64,000 bases of DNA from Cyclobacteriaceae bacterium (lineage in GTDB: Bacteria; Bacteroidota; Bacteroidia; Cytophagales; Cyclobacteriaceae), in the NCBI GenBank assembly GCA_028285445.1, contig JANQPQ010000040.1:1-64000 (forward strand), written 5' to 3'. The position numbers were made by a program, and so were the translations under genes. Numbering within the stretch: position 1 is the stretch's first letter; each line of letters starts with the position of its first letter. The notes under the pieces are model-generated. The model was not told the origin of the DNA and ran no database searches. It was given only the letters and a program-made list of their open reading frames with translations. Below are positions 24,733-32,719 of this stretch, piece after piece.

Positions 24733-25830
24733 CTATTGCCGAACAGCAAACAACTTTACGGACTCAGCCTTACCTTTCAACTGAATATCACCTAAGAGCT
24801 CCGTATCAATTCCAGCTTGTAATTCAGACTGCAATTCCTCCGATACTATCAGATCAACCTCATACGCATTACACATACCCTGTATTCTGGCAGCAGTATT
24901 CAGCACATCTCCAACAAACACAATTTCTTTTTTCAGGGCACCCATTTCACCGGTTGTGGCTTCTCCAACGTGTAGACCGGCTTTGAAGTCCGGAACCAAG
25001 CCATACCTCTCCGCAAAATGATTATGTTTCAGTTTTAAATTCTCCTTAATCTTGAAGAAGCAGTTGATGCAATTATTCTCTTGAAAACCCTCAGGGGCTT
25101 TCCAACTTATAACTACCTCATCTCCAATGTATTGATAGACCTCTCCTAAATGATTGATAATAGGATCTGACATTAGATCGTAGAATTCCCCCAGTAACCT
25201 GAAATATTGCACATGCCCCAACTTCTCGGCAATGGTTGTTGAGCTTTTCATATCCAGGAACATGAAAATCCTTTTTTCAACAACTGGTTTGTGGTATTTG
25301 CCAGTAAAGAAATTGCGCAGTACGCTGTGCCCAAGATTCTCACTAATAGCAGAATAGAGGAGACTTAATACCAGGGAAAAAGAAAGTTGTAGCAAGGCAT
25401 TAAAGAATAAAGGACTGAGCAAGAATCCCGCAGTCTTTTCCCAAATAGCGGCGTCGGCCCAACTTGATTCAAACTCTAGCGCAACGGCGGTGGGGTAAGT
25501 AATTGAAATGGCCAGCAGCATAATGGCCATGTAGATCAGGAACTTGAATGTGATCTTTCTTAAGAAGCTGTAGCGTACAAAGCGCTTCTGAAATATCAGC
25601 GTCTCAAGAGTGCCAACTATTGAACCCAGGGTGAAGAGGGAAACAGCGGCAAAGATGAAAATTGGCACTGTCAGTTCAATATCGGTAGGATCTGTCGGTG
25701 TTTCTACATTTCTACTTTGAGGCAGGAGGGCCTCTGATAGAGAGAAAAACCAGCCCATTAGAACCCAAATTAGCCCGAAGGGAAAAATGCGGGAAAGGTT
25801 ACGTTTGAACTTGGGATTAAACAGGGACAT
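24733..25830 (-). CDS. Membrane-bound class III adenylate/guanylate cyclase domain protein
   Basis: About 365 residues. Roughly four hydrophobic segments (FPFGLIWVLMGWFFSLSEAL; IFIFAAVSLFTLGSIVGTL; FLIYMAIMLLAISITYPTAV; FNALLQLSFSLVLSLLYSAI) precede a catalytic CHD domain. That domain has FMFLDMKSSTTIAEKLGH (metal-binding Asp), YQYIGDEVVISW (second Asp) and AGLHVGEATTGEMG, VFVGDVLNTAARIQ. The ATG at 25830 is preferred to the TTG at 25845. Such proteins produce cAMP or cGMP-type signals; the nucleotide specificity residues cannot be assigned securely. It is convergent with the DtxR-family gene. Confidence 0.8.
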   Translation of the reverse strand: MSLFNPKFKRNLSRIFPFGLIWVLMGWFFSLSEALLPQSRNVETPTDPTDIELTVPIFIFAAVSLFTLGSIVGTLETLIFQKRFVRYSFLRKITFKFLIYMAIMLLAISITYPTAVALEFESSWADAAIWEKTAGFLLSPLFFNALLQLSFSLVLSLLYSAISENLGHSVLRNFFTGKYHKPVVEKRIFMFLDMKSSTTIAEKLGHVQYFRLLGEFYDLMSDPIINHLGEVYQYIGDEVVISWKAPEGFQENNCINCFFKIKENLKLKHNHFAERYGLVPDFKAGLHVGEATTGEMGALKKEIVFVGDVLNTAARIQGMCNAYEVDLIVSEELQSELQAGIDTELLGDIQLKGKAESVKLFAVRQ

Positions 25831-25968
25831 GGTTGGGTTTAGCAATACATTAACATTAAAGTAAAGGCTGTAAGGTCTAATTAACTAAGGAATGTATTGA
25901 ATTAATTAAGCTGGATAAGTCAACCTTCTATATGCTGCTTATTTGTCTTCAAAGCAAAATTTCAAACC

Positions 25969-26547
25969 GTGTTCAAATATCGTTACTGCCTTGCCATTCT
26001 GGTTACGCTGTTTAGCACGACGCTATTGGCCCAGAAGCCAATAAACAAAGAGCCTACAATTCAAGATCTTGAATTCCTTATTGGGAAGTGGGAAATAAAC
26101 TTCGATCTCTATAACACTAAGAAACCTGAAAAGGGCATTGTCTCTAGGGAAAGCGGGTTTCAAATATGCGAATATGCCCTCAGCACCAACGACGTACCGA
26201 TGTTTATCATTTGTACCGGTGAGGTGACCAATGAAAAGGGGCGAACCCGGTCGTTCCAGGAATCAATCCGCTATTCGCAGTTCTCCCAATCGTTCGAACG
26301 CTACGGCCTCTTCAGTCATTGGTCTTCCACCTCAAAGGAATTGCTGGTTTATGAAGCTGAAAAGAGGTTGATCGCAATCAATGGCTCGTTGGGCTATTCC
26401 CGGGGTAGAACGGAAAGATATGTTGACAGGATCGTGTTTGATGAATCTTTTAAAACTTACCAGCGGGAGCACAAAAGTAATCTTTCAGATATGCCTGGAG
26501 ATATCTACAACTTGGGTCTGAAGGGGCAGGCTAAGAAGGTAGAATAG
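25969..26547 (+). CDS. Secreted hypothetical protein (lipocalin/DUF1579-like opening)
   Basis: 192 residues, GTG start (no suitable ATG). The signal peptide is MFKYRYCLAILVTLFSTTLL-AQ. The mature part begins PTIQDLEFLIGKWEINFDLY; L-x-G-x-W is a pattern shared by lipocalin-like DUF1579-type periplasmic proteins, and the rest is strand-rich (RSFQESIRYSQFSQSFERYG). The function is unknown. It is convergent with the CapA-type gene, and nothing in the context narrows its role. Confidence 0.65.
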   Translation: MFKYRYCLAILVTLFSTTLLAQKPINKEPTIQDLEFLIGKWEINFDLYNTKKPEKGIVSRESGFQICEYALSTNDVPMFIICTGEVTNEKGRTRSFQESIRYSQFSQSFERYGLFSHWSSTSKELLVYEAEKRLIAINGSLGYSRGRTERYVDRIVFDESFKTYQREHKSNLSDMPGDIYNLGLKGQAKKVE

Positions 26548-26578
26548 CTCAAGTTATGCCTGCCGCTAACCATATTGC

Positions 26579-27814
26579 TTAATTAATTCTTAGTTTACAT
26601 TTCGAACCCTCTCTGGATAGCTCTGTACCGTAATGGGATGATAGCAGGCTCAGCCGATTTAGAATGGAATCAGCTTGGTTGCCAATGGCAAGTTGGGCCA
26701 GTCCACGCCGAGACAGAAACTCAAGGTCATCAACTTCTGCGCGATAGGCTTCACCCTCATCAAGATCCAAGGGAATGAACTCCATTTCATATACGCGATT
26801 GTTGCGAATGCCAATATCAAGTAATAACCCTTCCCATGGGCGATGCTCGTCGTAAGCACCTAGTTGAGGTCTAAGCCCCTGGTATGCCAAGCCTCCAAGC
26901 TGACGTATTAAAGGCTTGCCTTGGTATATCTCAATGCCGTCGAATGCCCGGTGACCATGCCCTACGTATATCGATGCACCAGCAGCCAAAACAGCATAAG
27001 CAAAATCAGTTTGCCATTGGGCTACATCTTCAATCCATATGTGCCCATCGATAGTTGAATCTCCAGGGGATGTATCAATAAATTCGTCGAGATCAATTTG
27101 AAAGTGCTGGTAAAATAGCACAAAGTCGGCATTAGCTGCCGCCTCACGCACCGAAGCAATATTACGGTCCCAATCCTCCTGATGGCCAGTCCATACACCA
27201 TTTACAGCGTGCTTAATCAGGCTGCGCTCATCATGACTGGTGGTGGCAGCTACTAAAGCCACGGTGAAATCTCCAATTTTCAAATAGCCTGGAGCAGTGG
27301 CTTGGGCAATATCTGCACCAACCCCGGCGTAGGCAACATTGTTTCGTTCAGCAGCTAGCATTGTGGCCTCAACTCCGCAATCTCCCAGATCCCAGGCATG
27401 GTTATTAGAGAGTGACATTAAATTGAAACCAAGGTCTGCCAGGAAATCCATAACCGTTGGTTGAACGGCATGTGGCCCACCGGTATTCCCCGGTCTACCA
27501 CCTCTGGGGAGTGGTGGCGTGGCAAAGGAAACTTCGTAATTTGCAGGAAGACCACAGCGGTCAGCTTTAGAAAGTACTGCCATTTCAAAGTTTGTAAAGG
27601 CAATATCCGCTTGCTGTAGTATCGGTCTTAGAGAGGCGAAGGGATCTTCCCAGCGTAATCGTGGGTCTTTTTTTATCAATGCCTGACCAGCCAGCACCAT
27701 CCTTATTTCCGGCGCCGATTTCAGCTCGGTATCAGCTTCAGATTTCGGATTGTTACATGCTGTAATAAAGGTGATGGCAAGAAAAAGCAAAAATGGTACT
27801 TTGGATGTTTTCAC
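26579..27814 (-). CDS. CapA-family (PgsA-like) metallophosphatase lipoprotein
   Basis: 411 residues, GTG start, with a lipoprotein signal (MKTSKVPFLLFLAITFITAC). The CapA/calcineurin-like fold is recognised by RMVLAGQALIKKD near the start, DIAFTNFEMAVL, SLSNNHAWDLGDCGVEATML, AYAGVGADIAQA, and YVGHGHRAFDGIEIYQGKPL, which carry the usual Asn/His metal ligands (N in TNFE, NNHAWD, GHGHR). The first motif has Gln where many homologues have Asp (GDxM), so metal binding may differ. CapA proteins take part in poly-gamma-glutamate synthesis or act as phosphatases; no cap genes are nearby, so the role is unclear. Confidence 0.78.
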   Translation of the reverse strand: MKTSKVPFLLFLAITFITACNNPKSEADTELKSAPEIRMVLAGQALIKKDPRLRWEDPFASLRPILQQADIAFTNFEMAVLSKADRCGLPANYEVSFATPPLPRGGRPGNTGGPHAVQPTVMDFLADLGFNLMSLSNNHAWDLGDCGVEATMLAAERNNVAYAGVGADIAQATAPGYLKIGDFTVALVAATTSHDERSLIKHAVNGVWTGHQEDWDRNIASVREAAANADFVLFYQHFQIDLDEFIDTSPGDSTIDGHIWIEDVAQWQTDFAYAVLAAGASIYVGHGHRAFDGIEIYQGKPLIRQLGGLAYQGLRPQLGAYDEHRPWEGLLLDIGIRNNRVYEMEFIPLDLDEGEAYRAEVDDLEFLSRRGLAQLAIGNQADSILNRLSLLSSHYGTELSREGSKCKLRIN

Positions 27815-27853
27815 TGGTGTAGGGATTTAGGCTTTGGTTAGGCCACGTGGTGC

Positions 27854-28552
27854 TTAATCGTCCTTTAGAATATCATCAGCGCTCTTTATTCTTTCGTGCT
27901 CTATACCAAAGGTGATGTTATTAATGACATTGATTTCCTGGTTGATGCTAGTTATAAAATCATCAACCGTCTGGTTTCCAACTGTATCGGCACCTAAATC
28001 ATTTCTGCCCTCTGTAATAAGATAATTGTAGATTTTCAGCTGGGTAGAGGAGTAAGCAATGAAAGTAGCCTTGTTGATAGCTATGTTCTCTTTATGATCT
28101 AAGACCTGAATTAGTACGCCAAAGAAAGTAGTTAAGCTTAGTATAGTGTAAAACACCGTTCTAAAGAGGATAGACTTCGCCTGGAGACCCTTATCGGCTA
28201 CCCTAATCAGCAAAACCGCCAGAACTATCGTTAATATGGCCAGTGAAAGGGTGGAACCGAAATAGTAGGCGTTCATCAATTTGGTAATCTCCAGATGATG
28301 CTTCTTCTTACTTTTTATAATATGATATTGAGTCTTAAGTGTCTCTACCTTGTTCTTTGGAATGGCCTCAGATGACAAATTGGGATTATTAATCACCTTT
28401 TCTATTTGTGCATCACCCTCAATGTACGGTGTAAGAATTCGAATGGCAGACTTCTTCGCAATTTCCACCTGGATATAGAAGAAGGCCAGTGTTCCTATAA
28501 CGATGGACAGGCAAACGCCGGCCATGATGAGACGGGTCTTACGATCTTGCAT
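27854..28552 (-). CDS. Hypothetical inner-membrane protein
   Basis: 232 residues, not recognised. A signal-anchor-like helix (RLIMAGVCLSIVIGTLAFFYI) is followed by a charged ~70-residue region, two more helices (TLSLAILTIVLAVLLIRVAD; FRTVFYTILSLTTFFGVLIQ), and a hydrophilic C-terminal ~75 residues ending KSADDILKDD. The layout suggests an inner-membrane protein with one periplasmic and one cytosolic domain. It lies 40 bp upstream of the CapA gene on the same strand and could be co-transcribed with it. Confidence 0.65.
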   Translation of the reverse strand: MQDRKTRLIMAGVCLSIVIGTLAFFYIQVEIAKKSAIRILTPYIEGDAQIEKVINNPNLSSEAIPKNKVETLKTQYHIIKSKKKHHLEITKLMNAYYFGSTLSLAILTIVLAVLLIRVADKGLQAKSILFRTVFYTILSLTTFFGVLIQVLDHKENIAINKATFIAYSSTQLKIYNYLITEGRNDLGADTVGNQTVDDFITSINQEINVINNITFGIEHERIKSADDILKDD

Positions 28553-28638
28553 TACTTAAATGTGCATTGGTATTAAGTCAAAATATCAATTCTCCGGCTG
28601 CGTGGTAACGAAGTCTTACCAGGCAAAATATCTCTAAA

Positions 28639-29964
28639 CTACTCTTCCCGAACCAACCGCACGGACAACCCTTGTCCTTCTGAGCGCTTGGCATAGCGTA
28701 CAAATAACTCGTTTTGGCTGCGACCATGCTCGCTTTCTTCAGCCCTCAGCCAGCTTTTGAAGATGGTACCCCACCAATAACCCACTGAATCGATTTGGCG
28801 GAAGGTACCATTGTCCCAACGGATTCCACCGGGCAAGCCATTAAAGCCAGTTCTATTATCACCATTACCATTGGCCGCCCATCCATCTGTACTTTTCATA
28901 GCAATACCTGCCTCGCTTTTGAGAATGTTCTGGAAGATCATGGCATTCTTAGGAACCATCCACCCCTCCGGGGCAATATTTCTTTCATCCACAACAGCCC
29001 AGAAGTTGTAGAGCTTACCAAACTTCTTTCCGTTTTCTTCATCATTATTGTAGTAACACCAGCAGCCTACTTGTTCCTCAGCGCATTTTTTCCATTCCTC
29101 CGCAGTTGGCGCATGCTTGATGGAATCTCCATTGCGATAAGTAACTGACTCAAGGTTCTTTGCCGTCCAGCAGATGGTGTCAAAGACAACTGTCGGATAT
29201 TCGAAACCCTCTTTGTCTGTTAATAGCTCCATGCCAGGGCAAGGTACCGCCGGTGGCAATTCCGGGATAATCTCCTCCTCAATTACCTCCTCCGGAATTG
29301 AGGTTATATCTTCCCCAACCGGGTCTGCTGATCGCTCGGCGAAATAACATTGTAAGTCATCTGTTATTCCCAATATCATCGACAAGAATCTCTTTTGAAT
29401 GAATTCGCCTCGTTCCGGGAACCCCTCCTCCGATGTGCCTACCTTGTATTCGCTATAAAGGGCCTGTATGTGCAACGCAACCTCGTCTGGTTTTAAGGTA
29501 TCAATTCTAAACTCGTGAATTTCCATTTTAGCATCCTGCACTGGTAAAGGACATTGAGATTTTCGCTCGCCCTCATTACTGTAAACCCAGATTTGGTTAA
29601 ATTCTACCTCCATTTCACCCCATTGCACCGCAAAAATCTGGGCCTGATCACTGGACCACAGGTGCTGCATCGCGACAGGTCCACCGTAGTTTGGCGTCAT
29701 GAATTCCCCGGAATAATTCTCTTCCGCGTAGGTTGATATATCTCTGCCTTCCTTAAACCTCTGTATAAAATCAAGAAAACCCTTTTCTTCTTCAGTAGGG
29801 TGATCGCTAGTTTCTTTGGCAGTCTGTTCCACAATTTCCTTGGTAGTAAGGGTATCGGTATTGACTGTAGTGGAATCTGCTGTTTCGACTGACTCTTGAG
29901 ATTTAGGGCTGCTACATCCAAATGCAATAATCATCAGGAAGATAAGGGTATAGGCTGATTTCAT
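28639..29964 (-). CDS. Lipoprotein with C-terminal FISUMP domain
   Basis: 441 residues. The lipoprotein signal is MKSAYTLIFLMIIAFGC. A serine/threonine/glutamate-rich stretch follows, then a domain of unknown type (~60-215) and an acidic linker (EEVIEEEIIPELPP). The C-terminal ~200 residues are a FISUMP (Fibrobacter succinogenes major paralogous) domain, with ICWTAKNLESVTYRNGDSI, CYYNNDEENGKKFGKLYNFW, APEGWMVP, GFNGLPGGIR and GLSVRLVREE. FISUMP proteins are surface lipoproteins of Bacteroidota/Fibrobacterota, and this one is presumably displayed at the outer membrane. A related acidic linker occurs in the lipoprotein at 31290-32693. Confidence 0.8.
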   Translation of the reverse strand: MKSAYTLIFLMIIAFGCSSPKSQESVETADSTTVNTDTLTTKEIVEQTAKETSDHPTEEEKGFLDFIQRFKEGRDISTYAEENYSGEFMTPNYGGPVAMQHLWSSDQAQIFAVQWGEMEVEFNQIWVYSNEGERKSQCPLPVQDAKMEIHEFRIDTLKPDEVALHIQALYSEYKVGTSEEGFPERGEFIQKRFLSMILGITDDLQCYFAERSADPVGEDITSIPEEVIEEEIIPELPPAVPCPGMELLTDKEGFEYPTVVFDTICWTAKNLESVTYRNGDSIKHAPTAEEWKKCAEEQVGCWCYYNNDEENGKKFGKLYNFWAVVDERNIAPEGWMVPKNAMIFQNILKSEAGIAMKSTDGWAANGNGDNRTGFNGLPGGIRWDNGTFRQIDSVGYWWGTIFKSWLRAEESEHGRSQNELFVRYAKRSEGQGLSVRLVREE

Positions 29965-30066
29965 TAGGTTGAGATTGATAGGTCTTTTACAATATAATGA
30001 ACTTCATGGTAAGAACTGCGTATTTGGATAGGTGAAAGTCAGGGTCTATGACCCTACAAACGAAGC

Positions 30067-30098
30067 TTTGAAATAGCAACCTGTTTTACTTAAGTTTG
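30067..30098 (+). promoter_or_regulatory. Promoter of the candidate small RNA
   Basis: TTTG (30067-30070), a 20-nt spacer, then TAAGTTTG (30091-30098), an exact match to the Bacteroidota -33/-7 consensus. Transcription would begin at about 30104-30106. Confidence 0.65.
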
Positions 30099-30103
30099 TA
30101 AAA

Positions 30104-30263
30104 ATGAATACAAGAACACAAAGCATATGCCTGACATCAAGTTGCCAGTCTGCCCTCGTAATAGATGGGGCTTGGGACGCTTATGCTTTGTTTGAGAATT
30201 GATTAGCACAATTCATAACTGAAAATAAAGCAAAGCGTCCTTCGAAAGTCGGGCGCTTTTTTT
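30104..30263 (+). ncRNA. Candidate structured small RNA (~160 nt), possible 32-codon ORF
   Basis: Bounded by a consensus promoter and an intrinsic terminator, with three stems. ACAAAGCATA (30118-30127) pairs perfectly with TATGCTTTGT (30182-30191) and encloses further pairing (GCCC with GGGC). GAATTG (30196-30201) pairs with CAATTC (30209-30214). The terminator stem is at 30232-30259. A 32-codon ATG frame (30104-30202) begins at the predicted transcript start, so a leaderless small protein with no recognisable features is the alternative. It may be a 6S-like or trans-acting sRNA, but no known family is recognised. Confidence 0.5.
30232..30263 (+). terminator. Intrinsic terminator
   Basis: AAAGCGTCC (30232-30240), a 10-nt loop, GGGCGCTTT (30251-30259; one G-T pair), then a T-run to 30263. 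It ends the candidate small RNA. Confidence 0.8.
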
Positions 30264-30449
30264 ATGACAAATGTTTTAAAAGGATGCTGAGAGGCTAAAT
30301 AGCATAACGATAGGACTTTGAATAGACAAGCAATTGAGAGACAGGCAGTTGTAAGGTTCAAAAAAACTCACCATTTGGTGGGGTGGAAGACTATTGCCTA
30401 AAGTATACTTAACATATTGATTATCAATTAATTAAATACAACAATTGCT

Positions 30450-30681
30450 TGCTTATTACCGTAATACTTCCAAGATTTGTTCCCGAATCAAGCAAAAGAG
30501 ACTGACATTATAATGAAACATACTCGCTCATATATATCCTCACTATGTATATCCACTGATCGACTCAGTTGTGAGTCTGATCAGCGCCGAGATCGGTATA
30601 TATGGGGTGTGTTTATTAATTGACGACAGGTTAATAGCAAGTAGCAAGAGAGCATCCCACCGAAAATGGGATGCTTTTTTT
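30450..30681 (+). ncRNA. Second candidate structured transcript upstream of the tRNA cluster
   Basis: A promoter-like TTG (30450-30452), a 20-nt spacer and AAGATTTG (30473-30480, one mismatch to TAnnTTTG) would start a transcript near 30488. It would contain a strong hairpin near 30553-30581 (CTGAT-C-GACTCA, GTTG loop, TGAGTC-T-GATCAG) flanked by pairable TATATCC/GGTATATA segments, and end at the terminator at 30651-30681. No convincing ORF is present. The -7 match is imperfect, so the 5' end is uncertain. It could be an sRNA or an upstream leader of the tRNA operon. Confidence 0.35.
30651..30681 (+). terminator. Intrinsic terminator just before the tRNA cluster
   Basis: AGCATCCCA (30651-30659), a 7-nt loop, TGGGATGCT (30667-30675), a perfect 9-bp stem running into a T-run to 30681. 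It ends only 15 bp before the first tRNA. Confidence 0.85.
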
Positions 30682-30696
30682 ATGTGCAATATATCC

Positions 30697-30770
30697 AGTG
30701 CTGTAGCTCAACAGGGTAGAGCGCTCGACTGTCTCTCGAGTGGTTGCGGGTTCGAGTCCCGTCAGTACTG
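30697..30770 (+). tRNA. tRNA-Asp (GTC)
   Basis: 74 nt. The acceptor AGTGCTG pairs with CAGTACT, U8-A9 are present, and the D-stem is GCTC/GAGC. The anticodon stem CTCGA/TCGAG has loop CTGTCTC (anticodon GTC), the T-arm has loop TTCGAGT, and the discriminator is G73. CCA is not fully encoded. First of six tRNAs. Confidence 0.9.
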
Positions 30771-30817
30771 CAAAAACTACGATCGAGGTTCATTACCTGA
30801 TTGATCAATTAAATAAT

Positions 30818-30891
30818 GCCCTGTTGGTGGAACTGGCATACACAGCTGGCTTAGACCCAGTTTTTTGGGGGTTCGAATCCCTCACAGGGTA
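30818..30891 (+). tRNA. tRNA-Leu (TAG), short variable region
   Basis: The acceptor GCCCTGT pairs with ACAGGGT (one G-T), discriminator A73, with CCA encoded at 30892-30894. The D-arm is leucine-like (GTGGAACTGGCATACAC). The anticodon stem CTGG/CCAG has loop CTTAGAC (anticodon TAG). The T-arm is GGGGG-TTCGAAT-CCCTC. The variable region is only about 5 nt (TTTTT), although bacterial tRNA-Leu normally has a long class II arm. Confidence 0.8.
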
Positions 30892-30934
30892 CCAGGCGGG
30901 AGGTGGCCACATGGCAAAGCGTTCTGCAATTTAA

Positions 30935-31007
30935 TGGCCTGTAGCTCAACGGTTAGAGCAGCACTCTTATAAGGTGAAGGTTCTGGGTTCAATTCCCGGC
31001 AGGCCAA
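30935..31007 (+). tRNA. tRNA-Ile (TAT)
   Basis: 73 nt. The acceptor TGGCCTG pairs fully with CAGGCCA, U8-A9 are present, and the D-stem is GCTC/GAGC. The anticodon loop CTTATAA gives anticodon TAT (reads AUA). The anticodon stem has a G-A mismatch and a T-G pair. The T-arm is CTGGG-TTCAATT-CCCGG. Most bacteria read AUA with a CAT-lysidine tRNA, so this isoacceptor is uncommon. Confidence 0.8.
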
Positions 31008-31010
31008 CTT

Positions 31011-31096
31011 GGAGAGTAGGCGAATATTGGTTCGTCGCGCCCGTTTGCTAAACGGGTCCGCATGATGCGGTGAAGGTTCGATTCCTTCACTCTCCG
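31011..31096 (+). tRNA. tRNA-Ser (GCT)
   Basis: 86 nt class II tRNA. The acceptor GGAGAGT pairs with ACTCTCC, discriminator G73. The anticodon stem CCCGT/ACGGG has loop TTGCTAA (GCT). The long variable arm CCGCA-TGA-TGCGG pairs perfectly, and the T-arm is GAAGG-TTCGATT-CCTTC. Position 8 is A rather than the usual U. Confidence 0.88.
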
Positions 31097-31102
31097 CATA
31101 AC

Positions 31103-31185
31103 GGAGGGAGTCCGGTTGGTCGAGGACGCTGTCTTGAAAACAGTCGGGTGTAAAAGCCTCAGGGGTTCGATTCCCTTTCCCTCCG
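31103..31185 (+). tRNA. tRNA-Ser (TGA)
   Basis: 83 nt class II tRNA. The acceptor GGAGGGA pairs with TCCCTCC, discriminator G73. The anticodon loop CTTGAAA gives TGA. The variable arm pairs weakly. The T-arm is AGGGG-TTCGATT-CCCTT. It lies 6 bp after tRNA-Ser(GCT). Confidence 0.88.
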
Positions 31186-31191
31186 CAACAA

Positions 31192-31264
31192 GAACATGTA
31201 GCCAAACTGGTAAGGCGGAAGTCTGCAAAACTTCTAAATGCGGGTTCGAATCCCGCCATGTTCT
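31192..31264 (+). tRNA. tRNA-Cys (GCA)
   Basis: 73 nt. The acceptor GAACATG pairs with CATGTTC, U8-A9 are present, and the anticodon stem GAAGT/ACTTC has loop CTGCAAA (GCA). The T-arm is GCGGG-TTCGAAT-CCCGC. The discriminator U73 is the identity base of tRNA-Cys. Last of the cluster. Confidence 0.92.
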
Positions 31265-31289
31265 CATTTGTTATGAAGAAAAAAGATCA

Positions 31290-32693
31290 TCACTCCACCG
31301 TTAACCACATGGTGTTGAGCAACTCGTATTCTGAACCGGTGAAGGTGGCGATTTGCACGAAAGTCAAATCCGTTTCTGGTTTCCCAGAATAGATCAGAAA
31401 TACGGGCTCATTGAATGACTGCAGAGCAGTAGGGTAGATGCGGTAAAAAGCCCACCCTGCTTCGTTGTTCAGTAGGCGAGTTAGGTTGGTTCCGTCGTAT
31501 TTATGAAGGTAGGAAAGCTCACCAGTGCTGGAACTCTGCGAAAAGATTGCATACGTTTTGGACAGATCTCCGCCAACAAATTTTGCATCCTTGCTCCACA
31601 CAAATCGGCCTTCCCGACCGATGTCTTTCTTAATGAGCTTAAACAGGGTGGAGTCATCGGTAGATTCTGTTATCCTTCCCAAGACAACGTTGGATCGGGC
31701 CTGGGCACTTACGCAATAGGTGAAGGTCCGATAATCAATAGAGTCAAAGGTAGACAATGGTATGAAGTTAATTCTAAAGCCCCCTTCGATCAGTCCATCA
31801 TAATACTCAGCACCATTGTAACGAGCTGAGACAATATGCTCATTCTGTTCATTGAAAATCATTACTTCATTGAGGCCATCAATATTCAAGTACTTAAACG
31901 CCAGGTTAGCAGGTAACCTTATCCTTCTTATTTCCATATCACTAAAGATCTCTTCCCCAAGATTATCTTTCAGGTACTGATGAGTAGCCGCATCATATCT
32001 GTCTCTGTAATAGGCCGGAGCTGAGAACTCGTTAGTTTCCTTGTAGTAGTAAACTTCATCCATAAACACTTTGCCGCCACCAAATACGGTTGAGTGATCA
32101 GTTTCGTGGTCTATTATATCACCAATCATGGGCAAATCCACCGTGTTGAATAAAATGAAATTCCAGGGTAGAGCCCATTCGTCCTTCAAATCCAAGGTTA
32201 GGGTATCTCCATGGGCCATTGCGTATTTCACATACCTGGCGCTGGTGTGATAGGTTTTGGTTTTTACGGAATCAAGAAATTGCATAGCCAGGTATCGATA
32301 GTAATTATGGTCATCCGCGACGGTGTAGAAATCCTCCTCTCCACGCGCTTTCAATTCATCAATTTCATCGCTATCGGGCATACGTAGCAGGGCCGAAGAA
32401 TCACTAATTACCAAGACATCCTCTGGCAGGGATGTATTAGCAGCTACCACATAGTTAGCAATGTTCGTGGCCATCATATAGTCCACCAGGTCATCTACAT
32501 CTTCTTCAATAACTTCTTCGGGCTCTGTAGTATCTATGGGTGCCGTATTGGTAGTTTCTTCCTCGCTGTTGTTTGTAATGACCGGCACACTGCTGACTTC
32601 ATCCTTCGAACCAGGGCTACCGCAACCAACTGCTAGCACCAGAATGGCTATCATCACTGTAGTTGTGAATGTTCTTGATTTATTTTGTGCCAT
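31290..32693 (-). CDS. Hypothetical lipoprotein
   Basis: 467 residues with lipoprotein signal MAQNKSRTFTTTVMIAILVL then AVGC. A low-complexity acidic/threonine-rich tether (NNSEEETTNTAPIDTTEPEE, then VIEEDVDDLVDYMM) precedes a long domain that I do not recognise. There are no obvious catalytic motifs. The tether resembles that of the FISUMP lipoprotein on the other side of the tRNA cluster, suggesting a surface-displayed protein. It is convergent with the tRNA-Cys gene. Confidence 0.7.
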   Translation of the reverse strand: MAQNKSRTFTTTVMIAILVLAVGCGSPGSKDEVSSVPVITNNSEEETTNTAPIDTTEPEEVIEEDVDDLVDYMMATNIANYVVAANTSLPEDVLVISDSSALLRMPDSDEIDELKARGEEDFYTVADDHNYYRYLAMQFLDSVKTKTYHTSARYVKYAMAHGDTLTLDLKDEWALPWNFILFNTVDLPMIGDIIDHETDHSTVFGGGKVFMDEVYYYKETNEFSAPAYYRDRYDAATHQYLKDNLGEEIFSDMEIRRIRLPANLAFKYLNIDGLNEVMIFNEQNEHIVSARYNGAEYYDGLIEGGFRINFIPLSTFDSIDYRTFTYCVSAQARSNVVLGRITESTDDSTLFKLIKKDIGREGRFVWSKDAKFVGGDLSKTYAIFSQSSSTGELSYLHKYDGTNLTRLLNNEAGWAFYRIYPTALQSFNEPVFLIYSGKPETDLTFVQIATFTGSEYELLNTMWLTVE

Positions 32694-32719
32694 GCGGATG
32701 CGTAAGGTGGCCCTAAGAG

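Noticed and set aside
30104-30202. 32-codon ORF annotated as a certain gene
   Set aside because: No recognisable peptide features and the same bases form a strong stem; kept only as an alternative to a small RNA.
30571-31304. Several open frames over the tRNA cluster on both strands (for example minus-strand 30882-31259)
   Set aside because: They overlap six well-folded tRNAs; antisense-tRNA frames of this type are known spurious ORFs.
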